Shown: positions 15,017-24,988 of the stretch, in pieces
Layout: each line of letters starts with the position of its first letter
How positions within the stretch are numbered: position 1 is the first letter of the stretch
Program-made: the position numbers and the translations under genes
The notes under the pieces: model-generated
The model's database searches: none
What the model saw: only the letters and a program-made list of their open reading frames with translations
What the model was told of the DNA's origin: nothing
Source of the DNA: JBEEJZ01 sp046046915
GTDB taxonomy: Bacteria > Pseudomonadota > Gammaproteobacteria > Burkholderiales > Burkholderiaceae_C
Length of the DNA: 24,988 nucleotides
Assembly (NCBI GenBank): GCA_046046915.1
Contig: JBJOIT010000041.1
Location: 1 to 24,988, forward strand
Reading direction: 5' to 3'

Positions 15017-15096
15017 GCAGGCTTGCTCGTGGTCCGGCGTCCGCAGACGGCTTGATGTCGGTGACCAGAGCATCTGTTTGAATCGCACCCCATCAC

Positions 15097-16079
15097 ATGA
15101 AGAGATTGCCCACGGCCTGGATGTCGCGGCGAAGGATGTTGTTGTCCATGGTCGCAGGCAGCCTTGCGCCTAGCTTGAGCGGCTGTATCCATCGGCAACC
15201 GCCCATGAGGGTCGGCAGCATCGTGTTTCCTGGTTACGAAAGCCTTTTTCTCGCCAGAGAACGTGGCTTACTCAATCCCGCTGACATTCGTTTGATTGAG
15301 CTCCACTCCAATACCGACACCTTGCGCGCGCTGGCGGCAGATCAACTCGAGGTTGGCTGCCTCACACTGGACGAAGCGCTGTCTGCACGTGCTGACGGCG
15401 TGGACTTGCGGGTCATTTTGGTGATGGACGAGTCCGCGGGAGCCGACGTGGTCATGTCGCGCCAGGCCTTGCCAGGCTTGTCTGCCCTGCGCGGCAAGCG
15501 CATCGCCCTGGAGGAAGGTGCAGTGGGGGGCGTCATGCTGGCCGCGCTGTTGCGTGCTGCCGACCTGTCCGCGAAGGACGTTGTTCAAGTTGCGACCACC
15601 CTGGACCAGACGGCAGTGTTGTTTGCCAAAGGCGAGGTGGATGCTGTGGTGACCACTGAGCCCTGGGCCAGCCAGATTGAGGCCGCCGGTGGGCTGCGCA
15701 TCTTTGACAGTGCCTCCATTCCCGGCCGAATTCTGGACGTGCTTGCCGTCCGTGCTGGCGCAGTGAGCACCTATGGTTCTGAGCTCAGACAATTGGTGTC
15801 CGCTCACTTCAGGGCATGGGCATTGCTGGCCAGCGAGCCCAAGCTTGCCAGTCAACTGATGGCGCCTCGCCTCCAAGTTGAACCTGCAGATGTTGTGCCC
15901 GCCTTTCGAGGGCTCAAACTGCCCGATGTTCGGACCAATATCGACATGCTGGCCCCGAATGGTTCGCTGTTTCGCACGGTGGATGAGCTTCAGACGGTGA
16001 TGCTGCGAGATGGTTTGCTCAGCCGCCGTCTGCAGCGCTCTGACTTGATCGATGGCAGTTTCCTCCAGGTGGCCTCCTC

Positions 16080-16083
<4 letters not shown>
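15097..16083 (+). CDS. NMT1/SsuA-like periplasmic substrate-binding lipoprotein
   Basis: This is a type 2 periplasmic binding-fold lipoprotein of 328 residues. The N-terminus has a twin-arginine-like SRRRMLL (10-16) and a lipobox SLSGC ending at Cys30; residue +2 is Ile, which by the Lol rule favours the outer membrane. The mature part begins MRVGSIVFPGYESLFLARERGLL and continues with the family pattern seen in sulfonate, nitrate and thiamine-precursor binders: VGCLTLDEALSARADG, LRGKRIALEEGAVGG, and GEVDAVVTTEPWASQIEAAGG. No permease or ATPase gene is nearby. Its stop overlaps the sensor-kinase start by 4 bp, so it probably acts as the ligand-binding partner of that kinase rather than in import. 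The ligand is unknown. The start has no clear ribosome site; ATG at 15121 is an alternative. Confidence 0.88.
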
Positions 16084-20051
<3,968 letters not shown>

Positions 20052-20072
20052 GCCTGCCTTAAGCCAGCCATC

Positions 20073-21173
20073 ATGCCACCCACCTTGCTACATCGCCCTA
20101 CTGTGCTGGTCGTCGATGACACACCACAGAACCTCATGCTGATGAACGAGCTGCTTCGGGACGACTATCGCGTGTTGGTCGCCAACGGCGGCGAGCGTGC
20201 CCTCAAGATCCTGTCGGGTGACAGCCTGCCAGACCTCATCTTGCTAGACATCATGATGCCGGACCTCGACGGTTTCGAGGTGTTGCGCCGGGTCAAGGCA
20301 AATGCCGCCACGGCTCACATACCGGTGGTGTTTTTGACAGCCAAGACCGATGTGGATGACGAGGCTCATGGCCTGCAACTGGGCGCGGTGGACTACATCA
20401 CCAAGCCCGTCAGTCCTCCCATCGTGATGGCTCGGGTCAAGACCCATTTGGCGCTGAAGGCCTCTGCTGATTTTTTTCGGGACAAGAGCGACTATCTGGA
20501 AGCCGAGGTCGTGCGGCGCACGCACCAGATGGAGGCGATTCAGGATGTGACCGTTCTGGCCATGTCATCCATGGCAGAGACGCGTGACAACGAGACTGGC
20601 AACCACATTTTGCGTACCCAACGCTACGTGCGACGGTTGGCCGAGCAGCTGCAAAACCATCCGCGTTTTCATCAGCAACTGACCCCGCAGTGCATCAAGT
20701 TGCTGTTCAAGTCGGCGCCCTTGCACGACATCGGCAAGGTCGGCATTCCGGACAACATCCTTCTCAAGCCCGGCAAACTTACCGCCGAAGAGTTTGAGAT
20801 CATGAAAACCCACACCACCCTGGGTTACAACGCCATCGTCCGGGCCGAGCGTTCCTTGGGTATGGAGTTTGATTTCTTGCAGCCAGCCAAGGAGATCGCC
20901 CTGTCGCACCAGGAAAAGTGGGACGGCAGTGGTTACCCGCAGGGCCTGGCTGGCGATGCCATTCCCATTTCTGCACGCCTCATGGCCGTGGCCGATGTGT
21001 TTGATGCCCTGATCAGCAAGCGCGTCTACAAGGCACCCATGTCTCACGAAGAGACCCTGGCCATCATGGTGGCGGGGCGAGGCACTCACTTCGACCCCGA
21101 TGTGCTCGATGCCTTCCTGCAGGTGCACGAAGACTTCAAGGCCATTGCCGCCAGCTACACCGACGAGGAATGA
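20073..21173 (+). CDS. Response regulator with HD-GYP domain (predicted c-di-GMP phosphodiesterase)
   Basis: This 366-residue cytoplasmic regulator is the likely output of the adjacent phosphorelay. The receiver (about 10-125) has Asp15-Asp16, phospho-acceptor Asp59 in LILLDIMMPDLDG, Thr89 and Lys111. A helical linker leads to an HD-GYP domain (about 155-350) with His218-Asp219 in LHDIGKVGIPDNILLKPGKL and the GYP triad at 287-289 in HQEKWDGSGYPQGL. This class hydrolyses cyclic di-GMP, so activation would be expected to lower it and shift cells from sessile to motile behaviour. All motif residues are present, so activity is likely. The gene starts 21 bases after the kinase stop, and its own stop overlaps the next ATG. 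Confidence 0.94.
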   Translation: MPPTLLHRPTVLVVDDTPQNLMLMNELLRDDYRVLVANGGERALKILSGDSLPDLILLDIMMPDLDGFEVLRRVKANAATAHIPVVFLTAKTDVDDEAHGLQLGAVDYITKPVSPPIVMARVKTHLALKASADFFRDKSDYLEAEVVRRTHQMEAIQDVTVLAMSSMAETRDNETGNHILRTQRYVRRLAEQLQNHPRFHQQLTPQCIKLLFKSAPLHDIGKVGIPDNILLKPGKLTAEEFEIMKTHTTLGYNAIVRAERSLGMEFDFLQPAKEIALSHQEKWDGSGYPQGLAGDAIPISARLMAVADVFDALISKRVYKAPMSHEETLAIMVAGRGTHFDPDVLDAFLQVHEDFKAIAASYTDEE

Positions 21174-21565
21174 GTTCAGTCATGTCCAGTTTGACCCAGG
21201 TGATTTTGTACACCGATACCGCCGGCCATGCCCGGTTTCGGGAGGAGGCACTTGCGCTGACCGAAGGTAAGCCGGCTGCGCGCCTGTCGCCCTTGTTCCC
21301 TTCAGGGGGCTATCAGTTGCGTCACAGCCCGGTGGGTTTTCGCAGTGAATTTCACTGCACGGGCACGCCGCAATGGGTGTTTATCTTGCAGGGTCAAATG
21401 GAGATCGGGCTTCAGGGCGGTGTCTCCCGCGTGTTTGGTCCTGGCGAACATTTTTATTCCGCAGATGTATTGCCTGAAGGCGCCACGTTTGACCCCGCCG
21501 TGCATGGCCACTGGAGCCGCCAGGTCGGCCCCGACGATTTGGTCACCCTGTTTGTGCGTGACTAA
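21170..21565 (+). CDS. Small cupin-like protein
   Basis: This is a 131-residue single-domain protein with a beta-rich cupin pattern: SEFHCTGTPQWVFILQGQME followed by GLQGGVSRVFGPGEHFYSAD and a late His-rich turn (AVHGHWSRQV). The canonical cupin metal motif (HxH...E) is only partly present, so a metal site and catalytic role are uncertain. The ATG at 21170 overlaps the HD-GYP stop (ATGA); a second in-frame ATG at 21182 is an alternative start. Its position at the end of the kinase-phosphodiesterase operon suggests a role linked to the signal or its metabolism, but this is inference. An intrinsic terminator follows after about 56 bases. Confidence 0.7.
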   Translation: MSSVMSSLTQVILYTDTAGHARFREEALALTEGKPAARLSPLFPSGGYQLRHSPVGFRSEFHCTGTPQWVFILQGQMEIGLQGGVSRVFGPGEHFYSADVLPEGATFDPAVHGHWSRQVGPDDLVTLFVRD

Positions 21566-21621
21566 CCATACATAACTAACAAGTTTGCCTTGGCGCCATG
21601 AGCCGGGCCATTTGAGAAAGT

Positions 21622-21650
21622 ACAAAGGCGCCCGAAAGCGCCTTTGTTTG
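21622..21650. terminator. Bidirectional intrinsic terminator
   Basis: ACAAAGGCGC and GCGCCTTTGT form a perfect 10-bp stem around a 6-base CCGAAA loop. T-rich sequence follows on the plus strand (TTTGTTTG), and on the minus strand the stem is followed by ACTTTCTC. It lies between the convergent cupin-like gene and the helicase gene, and can serve both. Confidence 0.8.
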
Positions 21651-21690
21651 TCCTGGGCCGGGTGCCTGATCCAGACACCCGAGCATACGC

Positions 21691-23397
21691 TTAGCGGTTG
21701 AAGCCGCCGCCATTACCGCGCGAGCCACCTGGGCCGCGGGAGCCGGAGCCACCGCCATAGCCGCCTCCACCGCCGCTACGCTGGCCACCACCAAAACCGC
21801 CGCCGTAGCCACCGCCGCCTCGGCGGCCGCCACGCTCGGCCATCATGTCCACACTGGTACGCATGGGGTCGGGCTGTCCCTGCGATGCACGCGGTGCAGG
21901 GTTGGCATTGCCGCGTGGCGGGCGTGCGCCGGGCGCGCCTGCGGGCCTGCCGCCACCTGCAAACTCAGGGCGACCACGGCCACCTTGCGCTGGGCGGGGG
22001 GCGTGCGAGCGAGGCATGTCGTCACGTGCCGCTGGGCCTTGCGCGCCGCGTTGTCCGCCGCGCTGACCACCCCCATTGCCACCACCGTTGCCGCCTCGGG
22101 CTGGCTGGCCGGCCTTGTTGTCGCGCACCCGCTGAAGCATTTCGGTGCGGGCGGCCTTGGCGGCGGCCTGCATCACATCGCGGCTGGGCGGCTTGCCCGC
22201 GCCACCCCAGATGGTCTGGCGGCCCATGGCAATGGGTTCGGCCTTTTCACCAGGTTCAGGCGTGAAGCCTTCGACGACTTGTACGGGGATGGTCTGTTTG
22301 GTGAAACGCTCGATGTCCTGCATGAAGCCTTCTTCATCCAGGCACACCAGGTTGACCGCCTCACCGCTGTTGCCGGCACGGCCGGTGCGGCCAATGCGGT
22401 GCACATAGTCTTCACTGACATTGGGAATCTCGTAGTTCACGACGTGTGGCAGCTCGTCAATGTCAATGCCACGGGCTGCAATGTCGGTCGCCACCAGTGC
22501 GCGGATGTCGCCGCTCTTGAAGCCAGACAAAGCCTGCGTGCGCGCTGCCTGGCTCTTGTTGCCGTGCAGGGCCATGGCCTCCACGCCATTCTTGGTCAGA
22601 AATTCGGCCACGTTGTTGGCGCCAAATTTGGTGCGGGTGAACACCAGCACCTGGCTCCAGTTGTGCTCATTGATGATGTGCAGCAACAGCGCCTTTTTCT
22701 TGCCCCGGCCCACTGGGTGGATGACCTGGGTGATGCGCTGCACCGTGGTGTTGCGTGGCGTGACCTGGATGCTTTGTGGGTCTTTGAGCAGACCGTTGGC
22801 CAGTTCGCGAATTTCGTCGCTGAAGGTGGCCGAGAACAGTAGGCTTTGCTTTTCTTTGGGCACGGCTGCCAGCACCTTCTTCACATCGTGAATGAAACCC
22901 ATGTCCAGCATGCGGTCGGCTTCGTCCAGCACCAGCATCTGCACCTGCGCCAGGTCCAGCACGCCTTGTTGCAGCAAATCGAGCAAACGGCCTGGTGTGG
23001 CCACCAAAATGTCCACGCCCTTTTTGACGCGGGTGATTTGCGGGTTCATGCCCACGCCACCAAAAATGACGGCCGAGCTGAGTTGCAGGTATTTGCCGTA
23101 GTTGCGCACAGACTCTTCAACCTGAGCGGCTAGTTCGCGGGTGGGGGTGAGCACCAGCGCGCGGATGCCTGTGCCACCAAACTTGTTCTGGGCGCTTCGG
23201 CTCATGGAGAGACGATGCAGCAAGGGCAAGGTGAAGGCGGCAGTTTTGCCAGTGCCGGTTTGTGCGCCGCCCAGCAGGTCGTGACCAGAGAGCACGACGG
23301 GAATGGCCTGGGCCTGGATGGCGGTCGGCGTTTCGTAGCCTTGCTCGCGCACGGCCTTCAGAATGGCCGGAGCCAAATTCAGTTCTTCAAAGTTCAT
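21691..23397 (-). CDS. rhlE: DEAD-box RNA helicase, RhlE type, with RGG tail
   Basis: This ATP-dependent RNA helicase has 568 residues. The Q-motif region (MNFEELNLAPAIL...PTAIQ) is followed by Walker A AQTGTGKT (45-52), PTREL (85-89), TPGR (134-137), DEAD (158-161), SAT (189-191), and the C-terminal RecA lobe with ATDIAARGID (303-312) and HRIGRTGRAG (333-342). From about residue 430 the protein is a low-complexity Arg/Gly-rich tail with RGG and GYGGG repeats, which binds RNA in this family. RhlE-like helicases help ribosome assembly and RNA turnover, often in the cold. I prefer the ATG at 23397 because family members begin MNFEEL; an upstream ATG at 23430 adds 11 residues. Neither start has a clear Shine-Dalgarno. 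Confidence 0.94.
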   Translation of the reverse strand: MNFEELNLAPAILKAVREQGYETPTAIQAQAIPVVLSGHDLLGGAQTGTGKTAAFTLPLLHRLSMSRSAQNKFGGTGIRALVLTPTRELAAQVEESVRNYGKYLQLSSAVIFGGVGMNPQITRVKKGVDILVATPGRLLDLLQQGVLDLAQVQMLVLDEADRMLDMGFIHDVKKVLAAVPKEKQSLLFSATFSDEIRELANGLLKDPQSIQVTPRNTTVQRITQVIHPVGRGKKKALLLHIINEHNWSQVLVFTRTKFGANNVAEFLTKNGVEAMALHGNKSQAARTQALSGFKSGDIRALVATDIAARGIDIDELPHVVNYEIPNVSEDYVHRIGRTGRAGNSGEAVNLVCLDEEGFMQDIERFTKQTIPVQVVEGFTPEPGEKAEPIAMGRQTIWGGAGKPPSRDVMQAAAKAARTEMLQRVRDNKAGQPARGGNGGGNGGGQRGGQRGAQGPAARDDMPRSHAPRPAQGGRGRPEFAGGGRPAGAPGARPPRGNANPAPRASQGQPDPMRTSVDMMAERGGRRGGGGYGGGFGGGQRSGGGGGYGGGSGSRGPGGSRGNGGGFNR

Positions 23398-23539
23398 CAG
23401 TAGTGGCGCCCGTCCAGGGCGCTGAGGCATCGGCCTGATCCCGCCGGTGGTTCCGGGGGCCAGTCAAAGGCAGACAGGGTACAAAAGGTGGAACCTCGGC
23501 CAGCGCGTTGCGCGGCAAAGTTCCCGGCAAGGTGCCGGC

Positions 23540-23565
23540 GTTGTGGACAACTGGTTAGCCACAAC
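23540..23565. promoter_or_regulatory. Inverted repeat with two DnaA-box-like 9-mers between rhlE and ettA
   Basis: GTTGTGG (23540-23546) and CCACAAC (23559-23565) form 7-bp arms around 12 bp. Inside, TTGTCCACA (minus strand, 23550-23542) and TTAGCCACA (plus, 23555-23563) each differ by one base from the DnaA box TTATCCACA, in opposite orientation and 4 bp apart. There is no dnaA/dnaN context, so this is not called an origin; it could be a regulatory site for either divergent gene. Confidence 0.3.
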
Positions 23566-23587
23566 AGCGTGCATTGTCGCATGGCCC

Positions 23588-23593
23588 GATAAT
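23588..23593 (+). promoter_or_regulatory. Candidate -10 element for ettA
   Basis: GATAAT matches the -10 consensus at 5 of 6 positions, 40 bases before the ettA ATG. This would give a leader of about 33 bases. No convincing -35 is seen at the right spacing. The remaining intergenic sequence (23398-23632) shows only this element and the inverted repeat. Confidence 0.35.
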
Positions 23594-23632
23594 TCAGGGT
23601 TTGGTTACCTTCACAAAGCGCAAAGACTACCC

Positions 23633-24988
23633 ATGGCTCAGTACGTATTCAGCATGAACCGGGTCGGCAAAATGGTGCCGCCCAAACGCCACATCCTCAA
23701 GGACGTGTCTCTCAGTTTCTTTCCGGGCGCCAAAATCGGCGTACTGGGTGTCAACGGTTCGGGCAAGTCCACTTTGCTCAAGATCATGGCGGGCATCGAC
23801 ACCGAGATCGAGGGTGAAGCCACCCCAATGCCAGGTTTGAACATCGGCTACCTGCCCCAGGAGCCCAAGCTGGACCCCGAGCACACCGTGCGCGAGAGTG
23901 TGGAGTCCAGTATGGGCGAGGTGTTTGCCGCCAAAGACAAGCTTGAAGCGGTGTACGCCGCCTACGCAGAGCCCGATGCCGACTTTGATGCACTGGCCGC
24001 CGAGCAGGCGCGCCTGGAAGCCGTGATTGCCTCGGCTGGCACCGACTCGGAGCACCAGTTAGAGATCGCCGCCGATGCGCTGCGCCTGCCCCCATGGGAT
24101 GCCAAGATCGGCATGCTCTCTGGCGGTGAAAAACGCCGCGTGGCCTTGTGCCGACTGCTGCTGTCCAAGCCCGACATGCTGCTGCTGGACGAGCCGACCA
24201 ACCACCTGGACGCAGAAAGTGTCGACTGGCTGGAGCAATTTTTGCAGCGTTTCAGCGGCACCGTGGTGGCTATCACCCACGACCGTTACTTCCTGGACAA
24301 CGCCGCTGAGTGGATTCTGGAACTGGACCGCGGCCATGGTATTCCCTGGAAGGGTAACTACAGCTCCTGGCTGGACCAGAAGCAAGACCGCCTGGCGGCA
24401 GAGCAAAAGGGCGAGGAAGCCCGTGCCAAGGCCCTGAAGAAAGAACTGGAGTGGGTGCGTCAGAACCCCAAGGCGCGCCAAGCCAAGAGCAAATCACGTA
24501 TCGCGCGTTTCGAGGAACTGTCCGACTTTGAATACCAGAAGCGGGTCGAGACCAACGAAATCTTCATTCCCGTGGCTGACCGCCTGGGCAGCCAGGTGAT
24601 CGAGTTCCGTGGTGTGAGCAAATCCTTTGGCGACCGGGTGCTGATCGATAACCTGAGCTTCAGCATTCCTGCCGGCGCCATCGTCGGCATCATCGGACCC
24701 AACGGCGCCGGTAAATCCACCTTGTTCAAGCTGATTGCTGGCAAGGAACAGCCTGACAGCGGCGAGGTGGTGATTGGCTCGACCGTCAAGATGGCCTTTG
24801 TGGACCAGAACCGTGACGACCTGGCCAACGACAAAACCGTGTGGGAAGACGTCTCTGGCGGTTTAGACATGCTCAACGTGGGCAAGTTCACCATGGCCAG
24901 CCGTGCCTACTGCGGTCGCTTTAACTTCAATGGCGGCGATCAGCAAAAGAAGGTGGGTTTGCTGTCGGGCGGTGAGCGAGGTCGTTTG
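23633..24988 (+). CDS. ettA: Energy-dependent translational throttle protein EttA (ABC-F), partial
   Basis: This ABC-F ATPase binds the ribosomal E site and gates entry into elongation according to ATP/ADP level. The 452 codons in the window cover most of a protein that is usually about 555 residues. It starts with the EttA-typical MAQYVFSMNRVGKMVPPKR. The first ABC domain has Walker A GVNGSGKST (39-47), signature LSGGE (162-166) and Walker B LLLDEPTNH (183-191). Between the Walker A and signature of that domain is the EttA arm insertion (about 95-139). The inter-domain linker, rich in Lys/Glu/Arg, covers about 242-315. The second ABC domain has Walker A GPNGAGKST (355-363), and its signature LSGGE (444-448) is the last motif before the edge. 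It is divergent from rhlE. Confidence 0.96.
   Translation, partial: MAQYVFSMNRVGKMVPPKRHILKDVSLSFFPGAKIGVLGVNGSGKSTLLKIMAGIDTEIEGEATPMPGLNIGYLPQEPKLDPEHTVRESVESSMGEVFAAKDKLEAVYAAYAEPDADFDALAAEQARLEAVIASAGTDSEHQLEIAADALRLPPWDAKIGMLSGGEKRRVALCRLLLSKPDMLLLDEPTNHLDAESVDWLEQFLQRFSGTVVAITHDRYFLDNAAEWILELDRGHGIPWKGNYSSWLDQKQDRLAAEQKGEEARAKALKKELEWVRQNPKARQAKSKSRIARFEELSDFEYQKRVETNEIFIPVADRLGSQVIEFRGVSKSFGDRVLIDNLSFSIPAGAIVGIIGPNGAGKSTLFKLIAGKEQPDSGEVVIGSTVKMAFVDQNRDDLANDKTVWEDVSGGLDMLNVGKFTMASRAYCGRFNFNGGDQQKKVGLLSGGERGRL

Noticed and set aside
21691..22120. Gly/Arg-rich repetitive DNA as a possible separate PE-PGRS-like or mobile element
   Set aside because: It is in frame with the DEAD-box helicase and is the normal RGG tail of RhlE-type proteins.
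23540..23565. Replication origin suggested by DnaA-box-like 9-mers
   Set aside because: There are only two imperfect boxes, no AT-rich unwinding region and no dnaA, dnaN or parAB neighbours.
23397..23582. 61-codon frame in the rhlE leader whose stop overlaps the rhlE ATG (TGATG)
   Set aside because: The layout would fit a leader peptide, but the peptide has no motif, no ribosome site and no attenuator-like structure that I can see; chance is more likely.

Overview
The window looks like a chromosomal segment of a high-GC Burkholderiales bacterium, probably Comamonadaceae-like. That assignment rests on G/C-rich third codon positions, an Entner-Doudoroff edd-eda pair, a Comamonas/Rhodoferax-style mix of PdxH, EttA and RhlE, and dense short-spaced operons. 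It is inference from gene content, not a database match. The window is almost entirely coding; no stretch longer than about 250 bases lacks a gene. I see no rRNA, tRNA, IS element or CRISPR array.

Layout, left to right. (1) 1-3210, minus strand: a drug-efflux operon of tetR-type regulator, membrane fusion protein and RND pump (the pump runs off the left edge), with a candidate operator just upstream of the regulator. (2) 3338-4842, plus: msrA (methionine sulfoxide reductase) and an AEC-family permease. (3) 4864-5526, minus: pdxH. (4) 5657-8178, plus: edd and eda, overlapping by 10 bp, with repeated GGTAAC half-sites upstream and a strong intrinsic terminator after eda. (5) 8302-10117, plus: a hipBA-type toxin-antitoxin module with two 21-bp palindromes in its control region; the antitoxin has an odd middle segment that looks coding in another frame.

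(6) 10241-14963, minus: a four-gene operon transcribed from right to left: CDF metal transporter, a 929-residue CheB-CheR-coiled-coil-PAS protein, a hotdog thioesterase and glyoxalase I. Successive genes overlap by 4 bp or lie 3 bp apart. (7) 15097-21565, plus: a divergent four-gene signalling operon: NMT1/SsuA-like binding lipoprotein, a 1323-residue hybrid kinase (PAS-PAS-HisKA-HATPase-REC-REC-HPt), a REC-HD-GYP response regulator and a small cupin-like protein. Operons 6 and 7 start back-to-back across 133 bp. (8) 21691-23397, minus: an RhlE-type DEAD-box helicase with an RGG tail. (9) 23633 to the right edge, plus: EttA, an ABC-F translation factor.

The most interesting part is 10.2-21.6 kb. 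A solute-binding lipoprotein with no ABC permease or ATPase partner is translationally coupled to a sensor kinase and a predicted c-di-GMP phosphodiesterase. This pair is divergently transcribed from an operon whose centrepiece is a CheB/CheR fusion carrying a PAS domain but no kinase of its own. A plausible reading, which is inference, is ligand-controlled signalling through the binding protein, with a second chemosensory-like protein nearby linked to metal and methylglyoxal stress functions.
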